Origin: CAYQTL01 sp964420405
Lineage (GTDB): Bacteria; Acidobacteriota; Thermoanaerobaculia; Thermoanaerobaculales; Sulfomarinibacteraceae
Length of the DNA: 56,091 nt
Reading direction: 5' to 3'
Assembly (NCBI GenBank): GCA_964420405.1
Contig: CAYQTL010000024.1
Span: 1-56,091, forward strand
Part shown: piece after piece, positions 17,228 to 26,340 of the stretch
Position numbering within the stretch: the stretch's first letter is position 1
Layout of the letters: every line of letters begins with the position of its first letter
The notes under the pieces: generated by a model
What the model was told of the DNA's origin: nothing
The model's input: only the letters and a program-made list of their open reading frames with translations
The model's database searches: none
Made by a program: the position numbers and the translations under genes

Positions 17228-18988
17228 GTGGCCCGAAGCAGGAACCGGAGACGGCCTCCCGCCACCGCGGCGCGCAGGTGGAGCGTGGTGTGTGCCTGCG
17301 TCGTGGTGCTGCTTGTCGAGGTCGCGGTGCTGCCGGGAGCGGCGAGCCCGTTCCGGCTCGTCAAGGAGTCGGTGGCACTGGGCGGGCTGCTCCTGGTGGC
17401 GGCGTTCAGCCTCGCGGCGGCGCTGCGGCGGGGGACGCTCACGGTGCCGCGGGGGCCGGTCGCGGCGGCGCTGGTCGTGCTGCCGGTCCTCCAGGCGATG
17501 TCGGCCACATGGAGCCGCCACCCCCACCGGGCGGTCGAGACCGCCGCTGCGACCGCCGTCTGGGTGCTGGTATCCGTATGGCTGGCGACGCTCGAGGACC
17601 GCGAGCGGAACCGGGTGGCCGTGTGGGCGGCCACTGGCGCCGCCGTCTCGTCGGCTGTCCTGATCCTCCAGGCCGCGGGTCTGCATCTGCTCGCCATGGG
17701 GGGCCCCGCTGACGGCGACCGCGGCCTGCTGTTCGGTCTCACGGGCAACCCGGCGGACCTGTCCATGGCGGCGGCCCTGCTGCTTCCCGCGCTGCTGTGG
17801 ATGCCCGTCGAGCACGTCGGATCGCGCCGCCGCTGGACGCTGGTCGCGATCCTCGCCACCGGGATCGCGGTGTCGCAGACCCTGACCGGCTACGTCGCCC
17901 TCGGCCTGCTGGCGCTCGTGGTCGTCGTCCGCCGGCGCTCGCGGAGGGTATGGCTGGCGGCCGCGGCCGGCACCGTGGTCCTGGTGGGGCTGGCGTTCGC
18001 CACCGGTATCGCCACCCGCGTCGACAAGCAGGTCTCGCGCATCCAGAAGGGAGACTGGTACTTCCTGCTGTCGGCCCGTGCCGACGGGTGGACCGCCGCC
18101 TCCCAGATGGTTCGCACGAGCCCGCTGACCGGTGTCGGCGCCGGCGGCTTCACGGTGGAGTACTACCCGAGCCGGCTGTCGTGGCTCGACGAGCAGGGCG
18201 CCGTCGGCGGCCGGGGCGAGCTCGCGACCCACTTCGCCTACGCCCACAACGACCCGTTCCAGCTCGCCTCGGAGCTCGGACTCGCCGGCCTCCTGTGGCT
18301 CGCAGCGATCCTCGTGGCGCTGGTCCGCTCCGGCGCCGGACGGGACCCGACCGCGGCCGGCACGGCCCTCGCCCTGGCGCCTTTCGCGCTGCTGCACTAC
18401 CCGCTCCACCTCGCGGTGGGGGTTCTGCCTGTCGTCCTCGTGCTCGGGCGCTCGCTGGCGGGGGAGGCGTCCGGCACCCGACCCGTCCCGCGCGGCTCGG
18501 CCGCCACAGCTGCGGCCGTGCTGCTGGTGGCTGCGGCCCTCGGCGGCGCCGCGTGGCAGCTCCAGCGGCTCGCCCTCGACGTATGGCGTGGGTCCATGGA
18601 GCTCGGCGCCGCAAGGCTCGAGCGGTTCGCGCCCGAGCACCGTCCGGCGGTCGCCGGCGCCCTCGAGGCCGAGCTGCGGCACCGCATCCGTCGGGCCCCG
18701 GGCGACGCGGCCTGGCTGTGGCGGATCCTCGGTCAGGTGCGCTTCGCCGCGGGCGACCCGGTGGGCGCCGAGATCGCCTTCCGGACCTCCAACAGCATGT
18801 GGCCGCACGAGGACGCCGAGTTCTGGCTCGGTCAGGCGCTCGCCGCCCAGGGACGGCGCGCCGAGGCCCTCGTGTACCTCGGCCGCGTCTGCCGCACCAA
18901 CCCCGCGCTGATCCGGATGATCCCGGACCCCGACCTGCAGCGCGCGGTCCGCGACCTCCTGCGCGCCCGTCAGGAGCGGGCTCCGTGA
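17228..18988 (+). CDS. O-antigen ligase/Wzy-like membrane protein with C-terminal TPR
   Basis: This 586-residue polytopic protein has about ten hydrophobic segments between residues 17 and 430. The family-typical periplasmic loop contains ARADGWTAASQMVRTSPLTGVGAGGF and FAYAHNDPFQLASELGLAGLLWL, matching the Wzy_C/WaaL consensus with its conserved HN and ExG. The C-terminal 120 residues are soluble and helical (AWLWRILGQVRFAAGDPVGAE, FWLGQALAAQGRRAEALVYL), in the style of tetratricopeptide repeats. The role is probably polymerisation or ligation of a surface glycan. The start is GTG 17228, chosen because the hydrophobic core begins right after the basic ARSRNRRR leader. Confidence 0.85.
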   Translation: MARSRNRRRPPATAARRWSVVCACVVVLLVEVAVLPGAASPFRLVKESVALGGLLLVAAFSLAAALRRGTLTVPRGPVAAALVVLPVLQAMSATWSRHPHRAVETAAATAVWVLVSVWLATLEDRERNRVAVWAATGAAVSSAVLILQAAGLHLLAMGGPADGDRGLLFGLTGNPADLSMAAALLLPALLWMPVEHVGSRRRWTLVAILATGIAVSQTLTGYVALGLLALVVVVRRRSRRVWLAAAAGTVVLVGLAFATGIATRVDKQVSRIQKGDWYFLLSARADGWTAASQMVRTSPLTGVGAGGFTVEYYPSRLSWLDEQGAVGGRGELATHFAYAHNDPFQLASELGLAGLLWLAAILVALVRSGAGRDPTAAGTALALAPFALLHYPLHLAVGVLPVVLVLGRSLAGEASGTRPVPRGSAATAAAVLLVAAALGGAAWQLQRLALDVWRGSMELGAARLERFAPEHRPAVAGALEAELRHRIRRAPGDAAWLWRILGQVRFAAGDPVGAEIAFRTSNSMWPHEDAEFWLGQALAAQGRRAEALVYLGRVCRTNPALIRMIPDPDLQRAVRDLLRARQERAP

Positions 18989-19129
18989 CCGCGACGCCGC
19001 GGTCCCCGGCCGAGCGCCGGTCGACTCGACACTCGCTCCGGTTCGAAGGCCTGAAGGTGCGAAGGTCGATCGCGGATGGGCGCGCGCGCACCTTCACACC
19101 CCGCCGGGATCGGAGCGAGCCCACGAAGA

Positions 19130-19157
19130 ACGCCGGCCCCGGGGGGGATCGGGGCCG
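19130..19157. terminator. Hairpin between convergent genes
   Basis: GCCGGCCCC (19130-19138) pairs with GGGGCCGGC (19149-19157), a perfect 9-bp stem with a G-rich 10-nt loop. It lies between the convergent O-antigen-ligase-like and SGNH hydrolase genes. A short CTTTTC follows at about 19178 on plus. The remainder of 18989-19223 shows only an inverted repeat (GAAGGTGCG / CGCACCTTC). Confidence 0.5.
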
Positions 19158-19223
19158 GCTGCTGGAAGGAGGAGCGCTTTTCGGGTCGCCCCTGCCCGTC
19201 ATGTGCCGTCGGCCCCCTGCCGG

Positions 19224-20468
19224 TTACATCCCCGGGACCACCCTCGCCCCCGTCCACCGCGCCACCACCGCCGACGGGTCGCCGCCCTCGAGCCGCGCGG
19301 CCAGCAGCTCCGCGGCGAGCCGGTTTCCGTCCCGGTTCCAGTGGGTGTCCCGCAGGTTGTACAGCTTCCGCTGCCGCCCGACCTTCTGGAACGCCGGCAG
19401 CAGGTCGAGAGTCTCGATGCCGCGCCCGCCGAGCCACTCCACCAGCCGGCGCTGGGGTCGCCCGAGGTCGTAGTCCGACGAATCGGTGCCGGCCAGCCGC
19501 ATCGCCGCCGCCCGTACGCCGGCGTCGACCTGGTACTCGTCCGGGACCACCATCACCACGAACCGCGCTCCGGTGGCCCTCACCTCGCGCTCGAACGCCA
19601 CCAGCGTCCGGCCGACATCCTCGAGCAGCTGCTCGAACTCGGCCTCCAGGCCCCGGCGGCACAGCACCATCCGCTTCGCCTCGATGTCGAGGAACGCCTC
19701 CTCGTCGAACGAGGGACGGTCCGCGACCCACCCCTCCTGGTAGCCCTCCACCTCGACGCCGCCGGCCGGCATGGGCTCGCCCGGGACCGGCTCCTGCACC
19801 GCCCGCCGCACCGCACCGCGCATCGTCCGGCCCAGGTTGCGGGCCACCCGGAAGGTCCACCACCGGCGCGCCAGCTCGGCGCGGACGCTCGCGTCCTCGC
19901 CCAGCAGCCTCGGCGCCATCCCCTGGTGGTCGACGAAGTCGTTGCCGACGAAGAACGCCTGCACCACCGTGTCGGCCCCGAGCCCCGCACCCTCGAGCTG
20001 CCACAGCCGGTACTGGAACAGCGGCCCCGTGCCCGGCACGCCGAACCGGAGGACCTGCACCGTCCCCGGCCCTCCGAGCTCGTCCTCCAGCACGGTCGGC
20101 CAGTGCCAGCGGTGCGGCAGCCCCCCCGACGCGAACGTGAACGAGTCCCCGAACGCCAGGATCCTCCGCACCCCCTCCGGCGGCCGCACGTCGTACTCCC
20201 GCGTCCGCAGCGACCGCGAGTTGAGCACGAACCCGTAGTAGTGCTCGTACGGACGGAAGCCGAGCATGCTGCGCTCCATCAGCTGCTCCAGCGTGTCCGC
20301 ACCGTCGTAGTGGGACTCGGCTGCCGGCAGGTACAGCACCGTCCGCAGGCCGAGCCGTGGACCCGCGAGCCGGATCACCAGCTCCAGCCCCACCAGCACG
20401 AGCACCAGCTGCACGGCGACGAAGACCGCCGCCCGCCGCACCCTGCGTCCGCGTCCCGAGCCCGCCAT
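19224..20468 (-). CDS. SGNH/GDSL hydrolase family protein, membrane-anchored
   Basis: This 414-residue protein has one N-terminal transmembrane helix (about residues 12-35, AAVFVAVQLVLVLVGLELVI). The catalytic blocks of SGNH hydrolases follow: GDSFTF with Ser109, GNDFVD in the middle (block III Asn) and DTHWNRDGN near the C-terminus (block V Asp-x-x-His). The last motif is the form seen in AlgJ/AlgX-type O-acetyl transfer domains. Together with the neighbouring glycan genes this suggests removal or addition of acyl groups on a polysaccharide; that is inference. The start at ATG 20468 was chosen because the frame upstream to 20606 is only Pro/Arg-rich. Confidence 0.87.
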   Translation of the reverse strand: MAGSGRGRRVRRAAVFVAVQLVLVLVGLELVIRLAGPRLGLRTVLYLPAAESHYDGADTLEQLMERSMLGFRPYEHYYGFVLNSRSLRTREYDVRPPEGVRRILAFGDSFTFASGGLPHRWHWPTVLEDELGGPGTVQVLRFGVPGTGPLFQYRLWQLEGAGLGADTVVQAFFVGNDFVDHQGMAPRLLGEDASVRAELARRWWTFRVARNLGRTMRGAVRRAVQEPVPGEPMPAGGVEVEGYQEGWVADRPSFDEEAFLDIEAKRMVLCRRGLEAEFEQLLEDVGRTLVAFEREVRATGARFVVMVVPDEYQVDAGVRAAAMRLAGTDSSDYDLGRPQRRLVEWLGGRGIETLDLLPAFQKVGRQRKLYNLRDTHWNRDGNRLAAELLAARLEGGDPSAVVARWTGARVVPGM

Positions 20469-20662
20469 CGGCCCGCGATTGTACCCGCCGCGGCGGCGGA
20501 GGACTCCGGCCGCGGGGCTCGCCCGCCCCCTTCCACCGTGGGATCCGAGCGGACGCCTGCGAGAGGCGGGGTCGCTCGGTGCGGGTGGTGGGGGTGGTGC
20601 ACGCACCCACGCGGGAGCTCCTCACCGACCGCCCGGAGTGGGCGCAGACCCTGGGCAGCCCC

Positions 20663-20691
20663 TTGCCGGACCGCAATCTGACCACTACAAT
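20663..20691 (+). promoter_or_regulatory. Predicted sigma-70 promoter of the Xre-RES module
   Basis: TTGCCG (20663-20668) and TACAAT (20686-20691) are separated by exactly 17 bp, a good match to the housekeeping consensus in otherwise very GC-rich DNA. Transcription would begin near 20698. Just downstream are a direct repeat TCAGATG (20696-20702 and 20713-20719) and an inverted pair AGAGTC/GACTCT (20692-20697 and 20723-20728). Both are placed where an antitoxin-binding operator would be expected. Confidence 0.65.
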
Positions 20692-20740
20692 AGAGTCAGA
20701 TGACGAGTTCGTTCAGATGCCCGACTCTCGGAGCCTCCCG

Positions 20741-21178
20741 ATGACCACCACCGACATCGCCCGCTTCCTCGGCAGTCCTCCACCTGCCGGCCGAACGGCT
20801 GCCGGCCAGCTCGAGATCGCCGACGCCGTCGACGACGGGCTGTCGCCGGAGGCGCTCGACCGCGTCAAGGAGGCGCTCGAGCTCACCGACGCCGAGCTCG
20901 CCCGGATCCTCGGCGTCAGCCCGAAGACCGTCCACCGCATCCGGAGCACCCCGGGCAGGAGGATCGCCAGCACCGCGTCGGACCGCCTCTACCGCACCGC
21001 GCGGCTGTACCTGCTCGCCGCCGAGGTGCTGGAGGACGCGGACGCGGCGCGTGACTGGCTGCGCAGCCCCCAGCTCGGCCTCGACGGCCGCGTGCCGCTC
21101 GACCTGCTGTCGACCGACGCCGGAAGCCGCGAGATCGAGGCGCTGCTGGTGCGCATCGAGCACGGCGTGCTGTCGTGA
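20741..21178 (+). CDS. Xre/MbcA/ParS-type antitoxin
   Basis: This 145-residue antitoxin partners the RES-domain toxin that overlaps its end. The N-terminal half includes a helix-turn-helix (ELTDAELARILGVSPKTVHRI, about residues 47-67). The C-terminal MbcA/ParS/Xre toxin-binding domain reads DRLYRTARLYLLAAEVLEDADAARDWLRSPQLGLDGRVPLDLLSTDAGSREIEALLVRIEHG. WLRSPQLGLDGRVPLDLL is the family signature. I start at ATG 20741, which has GGAG 7 nt upstream; an in-frame ATG at 20717 is the alternative. The stop overlaps the toxin start (GTGA). The antitoxin probably represses its own promoter, as in other members. Confidence 0.92.
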   Translation: MTTTDIARFLGSPPPAGRTAAGQLEIADAVDDGLSPEALDRVKEALELTDAELARILGVSPKTVHRIRSTPGRRIASTASDRLYRTARLYLLAAEVLEDADAARDWLRSPQLGLDGRVPLDLLSTDAGSREIEALLVRIEHGVLS

Positions 21179-21633
21179 CGAAGGCGTGGCGGCTGGTCAA
21201 GACACGGCACACGGAGACGGCCTTCAGCGGCGTCGGCGCCCGTCTCGCCGGCGGTCGATGGAACCAACCCGGAACCGCCGTGGTGTACGTCTCCGACACC
21301 CTGTCGCTCGCGGTGCTCGAGCTGTTCGTCCATCTCGACGCCCGCAGCCGGACCGGGCTCCGGCTGGTGAGCATCCCCGTCGGCATTCCCGACGACCTGG
21401 TCGCGCAGCCGCCCGCTCTTCCGACGGGCTGGCGCGTGTCGCCGCCGGGGCCCGCCTCCATGGCCATCGGCACCGACTGGGTCCGCGCGGCACGCTCCTG
21501 CGTGCTCCGTGTCCCCTCAGTCCTCGTCCCGCACGAGCCCAACTACGTCCTCAACCCGGCGCACCCCGACTTCCACCGCCTCGAGATCGGAGATCCCGAG
21601 CCGTTCGGCCTCGATCCACGGCTGTGGAAGTGA
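21175..21633 (+). CDS. RES-domain toxin
   Basis: This 152-residue RES toxin belongs to a family shown to degrade NAD+ or ADP-ribosylate targets. GARLAGGRWNQPGTAVVYVSDTLSLAVLELFVHLD contains the conserved Arg and Glu of the RES motif. The conserved Ser is most likely the one in VPSVLVPHEPNYVLNPAHPDF near the end, where the usual PNYLLNPxHPDF motif is intact. The GTG start at 21175 overlaps the antitoxin stop, so the pair is translationally coupled. All recognised catalytic positions appear to be present, so the toxin is probably functional. Confidence 0.92.
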   Translation: MTKAWRLVKTRHTETAFSGVGARLAGGRWNQPGTAVVYVSDTLSLAVLELFVHLDARSRTGLRLVSIPVGIPDDLVAQPPALPTGWRVSPPGPASMAIGTDWVRAARSCVLRVPSVLVPHEPNYVLNPAHPDFHRLEIGDPEPFGLDPRLWK

Positions 21634-21648
21634 CGGGCGCAGGCCCGG

Positions 21649-22248
21649 TCACCGCCGGGTGTAGACCATCTCCATCATCTTCACCTCGTCGCCGTCAGGC
21701 CCCGGGCCGAACATCGCGAAGTAGGCCTCGTCCGGCGAGATCCTCCTCGAGACGAAGCGGCTCGTGACGGGGCCGCCCGTGACGGGGTCGTTGTAGGTGC
21801 CGACGAAGGTGCAGCTGTGCTTCTCGTCACACTCGCCCTCGGAGACCATGATCCCCGTCGACATGCTGTCGGTCCACGTCGACCACCACTTTCCGGTCAC
21901 GTTGTCGTAGCCGGTGCGGCCCAGGCCGGTGAACGGCATGCCCATCATCTCGCCCTGGAACTCCTCGTGCATCACCCGCCCGCCCATGTGCAGGGTCCGG
22001 GTCGCCACGCCCTTCGACTCCATCGGCGGCGCCTCCGGGTCCATCCAGCTCGTCACCGCGACGTCCCAGGTCCCCACGTCCTCGGCCATCCTCTCGTGCT
22101 GCGGCCCGAGCGCGCCGGCCTTCATGTAGGCCTCCATCTCCGCCTGCTGCTCCGGCGTCATCTCCGGCATCGCGCCCTCCTGGGCGAACGCCGGCGCCGC
22201 GAGCGCGGCCCCGACGACGAACATCACCACGAACGTCCTGCTCAGCAT
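21649..22248 (-). CDS. Secreted DUF1579 family protein
   Basis: This is a 199-residue exported protein of unknown function. The signal peptide (LSRTFVVMFVVGAALAAPAFA) is cleaved before QEGAMPEM. The mature part begins with a Met/Glu/Gln-rich stretch, then GTWDVAVTSWMDPEAPP and GRVMHEEFQGEMMGMPFTGLGRTGYDN, the DUF1579 pattern, a lipocalin-like beta barrel. It starts at ATG 22248 with a GAGGAGG Shine-Dalgarno. It is convergent with the RES toxin gene. The 539-bp spacer 22249-22787 upstream holds no gene I can support. Confidence 0.85.
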   Translation of the reverse strand: MLSRTFVVMFVVGAALAAPAFAQEGAMPEMTPEQQAEMEAYMKAGALGPQHERMAEDVGTWDVAVTSWMDPEAPPMESKGVATRTLHMGGRVMHEEFQGEMMGMPFTGLGRTGYDNVTGKWWSTWTDSMSTGIMVSEGECDEKHSCTFVGTYNDPVTGGPVTSRFVSRRISPDEAYFAMFGPGPDGDEVKMMEMVYTRR

Positions 22249-22787
22249 GATTCCTCCTCGACTCCACCGGCACCGCCGGTCTCTGTTCCGGTTCTCGCGC
22301 TCGGTGGTCCGCTGTGCTGCCCCGCCACGATACCACCGACGTTGCCTGCTCGCCCGCGCAGGCACTGCCCGCCCGCGGTCCGGCGCCGACGACTCCGGCC
22401 GCCCGGGGGCACGCCGGGGACAGGGTCACGTGCCGCGAGCGATGTCCCCTCTCGGTCGGCGTCAGCACGCAGCCCGCGATGTGCCGACTGACGCGATCGT
22501 GGACCCTCACTCCGGGACCGGCTCTCCCGAGCCGGGGGGTTGATCACGATCTCAGACGGGCCGGCGATGCCGGGCAGCTTCGCACCTTCCGGGCCCGACA
22601 GGAAGCGGCGCCCCTGGAGGGCCCACAGCTCGGCCGTCGACCGCAGGCGCGACTCCGCGCTGCACGCGCTCAGAGACACGGGCCCCGCCGACTCGGCGAC
22701 CACGACGTCGTCGAGACAGCGAGCCCCCGCAGAAGATCACGGAGAGCGCAGAGGCGTGGCACGGGTCCGTGGGGCGGGGGCGGCGAT
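22249..22787. other. Spacer with no supported gene
   Basis: All six frames here have shadow-like composition (Arg/Pro/Ala-rich) and none starts with a ribosome-binding site. The stretch lies between the divergent DUF1579 gene and the SBBP-repeat gene. It probably holds the missing 5' part or promoter of the latter, but no signal peptide can be read in any frame. Confidence 0.6.
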
Positions 22788-25700
22788 GTGCCGCAGAGTA
22801 CGGCGGAGCCGGGCGGAACGGTGTTCGTGCCGAACCGGGGCCAGGCGGTTGCGGGAGTGGCCTGGCTGGCGTACGCCCCAGGGGCAACGGTCGCGTTCTC
22901 GGGCGCGGAGATGTCTCTTCTGCTGCCCGCGCACGGTCGGGCGGTGACGTTGCGGTTCCTCGGGACCTCCGGACCGAGGTCGACCGCCGGGATCGGCCGG
23001 CTCCCCGGCGCGGTGAACGACCTCCGCGGCGCCGACCCGGATCGGTGGCGCACCAACCTCCCGAGGTTCGGCGGGGTGTCGCTCGCCAGCCTGTACGACG
23101 GGGTCGATCTCCGGTTCGAGGCTGACGGGAGCGCCCTGAAGGGCACGTTCGCGGTCGACCCGGGCGCGGACCCGTCGGCGATCCGCTGGCGCTACCACGG
23201 CGTCGACGGCCTCGAAACGGGACCCGGCGGCGACCTCCTCCTCGAGATCGGCGACGGGACCCTCATCGAGACCGCGCCGGTCGCGTGGCAGGAGGTCGAC
23301 GGCACCCGGATGCCGGTCGACGCGTCCTACCGGGTGCACGCCGACGGCACGGTCGGCTTCGCGCTCGGCCCCTTCGAGCAGAGCCTGCCGCTGGTCATCG
23401 ACCCGTACCTCGAGCTCGCGAGCCTGGTCGGCGGGGCCGACGAGGACGAGGGCCGCGACATCGTCGTCGACGACGCCGGCAACATCTACGTGACCGGCTC
23501 GACCCGGTCGGCGGACTTCCCGGGGTCGGGCCCACCGCAGGCCGGCTACGGCGGTCCGTTCGACCCCTCCAACCTCGGCGACGCCTTCGTCCTCAAGCTC
23601 GCTCCCGACGGCGAGACGGTGCGGTGGATGACCTACCTCGGCGGCAGCGGCCAGGAGGTCGGCGACGCGATCGCCCTCGGACCCGACGGCAGCGTCATCG
23701 TCGCCGGCATGACCGAGTCGACCGACCTTCCGACCGTCAACCCCCTCCAGGCCGCGCAGGGCGGCGACGACTGCTCGTCGGCGCCGTGCAACGACCTTTT
23801 CGTGGCCCGGCTCGCGCCCGCGGGCGACCGGCTGCTGTTCTCGACCTACCTCGGCGGCAGCCGGGACGAGACCGACGCCCTGATCGACGTCGGGACCCGC
23901 CTCAACTCCATGGGTGTGGAGGTCGACGGTGCCGGCAACATCTACGTCGTCGCAACCAGTGACTCCGCCGACTTCCCCGTGGTCAACGGCTTCCAGACCC
24001 AGCTGGCGGGGCTCGCCGACCTGGTGCTGGTCAAGCTCGCGCCGGACGGCGGGTCGATCCTGTACAGCAGCTACCTCGGCGGGACCGGCGCCGAGTACAC
24101 CGGAGACGTCGCGGTCGACGACGCGGGGCGCGCCTGGGTCGTCGGCGGCACACTGTCGACGAGCTTCCCGACCCGGGGAGCGATCGATGGTGCCAGGAGC
24201 GGCCCGTCGGACGCCGTCGTGGCCGGGTTCGACACCACCAGGGCGGGCAACGCCTCGCTCCTCGCCTCGACCTACCTCGGCGGCGGCGAGCGGGACCAGG
24301 CCTACGGAGCCGGCCTCGACGGCGACGGCAACATCCTGGTCGCGGGCGTGACCGGCTCGGACGACTTCCCCGTCGTCGACGCCTATCAGGCGGTCAACGC
24401 CTCCTCCGGCGAGCCGCAGCCGCGCGACGCCTTCCTGACCGTGCTGGCCGCGGGCGGCACCGACCTGCTGTACAGCACCTACTTCGGCGGGCTCGGGCGC
24501 GACGTCGCCTACGACATCGCGGTCGACGCCGCCGGCCTCGCGGTCATCGCGGGACCCACCAACTCCGACGACCTGCCGACCCGGTTGGCCTACCAGACGT
24601 TCCGCCGGCAGGGCAGCGACCTGTTCGTGGCGCGGTTCGACCCACGGCGGTCGGGCGACGCGTCGCTCGTCGACTCGACCTACCTGGGCGGCGACGATTC
24701 GGACATCGTGTACGGGATCACGGTCGACGGCGAGGGCAGCGTCTACGCCACCGGCGCCACCGCCGGCGTCGTCGGCGACAGCTTCCCCGTCACCGCCACG
24801 ATCGGCCCCAACGCGACCTCCGACGGCGTGCTGATCGCGAAGCTGCGGCCGCAGCACCAGCGGTGGATGGTGGTCGGCAGCCGGGCCGACGGCGCCAACG
24901 ACAGCATCTGGCGCACCGCGGTCGGGCTGCTCAACCCGACCTCGGCGCCGGTCGAGGTCACGATCCTGTTCCACGGCGCGGCCGGGGTGGCCTCCGACAC
25001 GATCGTCGTCGCGGCCGGCAGCCAGGCGATCGTCGACGACATCGTCGGGCTGGTCGGCGCCGAGGGCAGCGGCGCGATCGAGGTCGTGGCCGACGGCGCC
25101 GTGATCGTCACCTCCCGCGTCTACAACCTGGTCGCCGCCGGCCAGCCGTGCTCCCCGGGCGGGACGCTCGGCCAGGGGTTCGGGAGCCACCTGTCGCGGG
25201 ACACCCTGCTTTCCGGCGAGCGGGCCTGGATCCCCGGGCTCGCCGAGAACGCGGCCTACCGGACCAACATCGCGCTGACCAACACCGGGCTGGCGCCGGC
25301 GCGGGCGACGGTCCGGTTGTACGACGGGACCGGGCGGCAGCTGGCGAGCTACTCGGTGGACCTGGCGCCGGGTGCGTGGGCGCAGGAGAACCGGCCCCTC
25401 TCGCGGCTCGGCGGTCGTGACGACCTGGCCAGCGGCTACGCCCAGGTGACGGTGGAGGAGGGCGGCGGGATCCTCGCCGTCGGCTCGGTGGTCGACAACG
25501 TCACCAACGACCCGACGACCGTGTTGATGGTGAAGGAGAATGGAGCGGGTGCGACCACCACGTGGCTCCTCGTCGGCAGCCACGCCGACGGCGCGAACGA
25601 CAGCACCTGGCGGACCGATCTCGTCGTCCTCAGCGTGCCTCCCGGCGATGCCGAGGTCACGGTCCGGGTGCACGCGCCGGGCGGAGCTCTCACCACCTCC

Positions 25701-26237
25701 TTCGACCTTCCGAGCGGTGACCAGTTCCTCCTCGAGGACGTCGTCGGCCGGGTCGGGGTCACCGGCTCGGCCGCGATCGAGATCGTCTCCACCCGGCCCG
25801 TAGTCGTCACGTCCCGGACCTTCAACCGGGTGGCAGCGGACGATCCGTGCACCCCGAACGGCACCCTCGGCCAGGCATTCGGTGGCGTCACCACCGAGGA
25901 GGGGCTGTCCGCCGGCGAGTCGACGTGGCTGGCTCAGCTCCGGGAGAATGCCGCGTTCCGGACCAACATCGCCCTCACGAACAGCGGCGACGGCGACGCG
26001 ACGGTGCTGGTGGAGCTGTTCGACGGCGACGGCGAGGAGGTCGGCAGATACCGGGTGATGCTCGCCCCGGGCGAGTGGCGTCAGGAGAACCGGCCGTTCG
26101 TCCGCAGGGGCGGCCGGGTCGACGTCGACTCGGGGTACGCCCGGGTCACCGTCGAGCACGGCAGCGGCATCCTCGCCGCGGGCTCGGTGGTCGACAACGT
26201 CACCAACGATCCGACGACGATCGTGCCGGTGGAATAG
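22788..26237 (+). CDS. SBBP-repeat beta-propeller protein with duplicated C-terminal domain, 5' end uncertain
   Basis: The protein has about 1149 residues. It opens directly with the conserved start of the mature family domain (VPQSTAEPGGTVFVPNRGQ), followed by a beta-rich region ending LPLVIDPYLE. At least seven SBBP repeats then follow, each with a GNIYVTGST-like blade and a YLGG(S/T)G element. The C-terminal 460 residues are two copies of an approximately 225-residue domain (24864-25540 and 25563-26234), both starting VGS(R/H)ADGANDS(I/T)WRT and ending GSVVDNVTNDPTT. Family members are exported, but no signal peptide is visible upstream in this frame. Either the true start is non-canonical or the 5' end has been lost. 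The GTG at 22788 is only a convenient boundary. Confidence 0.8.
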   Translation: MPQSTAEPGGTVFVPNRGQAVAGVAWLAYAPGATVAFSGAEMSLLLPAHGRAVTLRFLGTSGPRSTAGIGRLPGAVNDLRGADPDRWRTNLPRFGGVSLASLYDGVDLRFEADGSALKGTFAVDPGADPSAIRWRYHGVDGLETGPGGDLLLEIGDGTLIETAPVAWQEVDGTRMPVDASYRVHADGTVGFALGPFEQSLPLVIDPYLELASLVGGADEDEGRDIVVDDAGNIYVTGSTRSADFPGSGPPQAGYGGPFDPSNLGDAFVLKLAPDGETVRWMTYLGGSGQEVGDAIALGPDGSVIVAGMTESTDLPTVNPLQAAQGGDDCSSAPCNDLFVARLAPAGDRLLFSTYLGGSRDETDALIDVGTRLNSMGVEVDGAGNIYVVATSDSADFPVVNGFQTQLAGLADLVLVKLAPDGGSILYSSYLGGTGAEYTGDVAVDDAGRAWVVGGTLSTSFPTRGAIDGARSGPSDAVVAGFDTTRAGNASLLASTYLGGGERDQAYGAGLDGDGNILVAGVTGSDDFPVVDAYQAVNASSGEPQPRDAFLTVLAAGGTDLLYSTYFGGLGRDVAYDIAVDAAGLAVIAGPTNSDDLPTRLAYQTFRRQGSDLFVARFDPRRSGDASLVDSTYLGGDDSDIVYGITVDGEGSVYATGATAGVVGDSFPVTATIGPNATSDGVLIAKLRPQHQRWMVVGSRADGANDSIWRTAVGLLNPTSAPVEVTILFHGAAGVASDTIVVAAGSQAIVDDIVGLVGAEGSGAIEVVADGAVIVTSRVYNLVAAGQPCSPGGTLGQGFGSHLSRDTLLSGERAWIPGLAENAAYRTNIALTNTGLAPARATVRLYDGTGRQLASYSVDLAPGAWAQENRPLSRLGGRDDLASGYAQVTVEEGGGILAVGSVVDNVTNDPTTVLMVKENGAGATTTWLLVGSHADGANDSTWRTDLVVLSVPPGDAEVTVRVHAPGGALTTSFDLPSGDQFLLEDVVGRVGVTGSAAIEIVSTRPVVVTSRTFNRVAADDPCTPNGTLGQAFGGVTTEEGLSAGESTWLAQLRENAAFRTNIALTNSGDGDATVLVELFDGDGEEVGRYRVMLAPGEWRQENRPFVRRGGRVDVDSGYARVTVEHGSGILAAGSVVDNVTNDPTTIVPVE
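24864..25540 (+). repeat. Duplicated C-terminal domain, copy A
   Basis: Encodes the first of two homologous domains of the SBBP protein. Shared landmarks are VGSRADGANDSIWRTA, LTN(T/S)G, QENRP and SVVDNVTNDPTT. Copy B occupies 25563-26234. Divergence between the copies is substantial, so the duplication is old. Confidence 0.8.
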
Positions 26238-26340
26238 GGGCGGCCGGACCCTGCCCCGTCCGGGATCGGAGCTGCGGGAGGCAGGGGCCCGACATTCGGG
26301 ACGTCTCGCGCCCGGCTGGTGGGCCGGCTGCGGCGAGAGG

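Noticed and set aside
22737..26159. An 1140-codon open frame on minus
   Set aside because: It mirrors the SBBP-repeat gene; the regular GDDG/RRV patterns are complements of the repeat codons.
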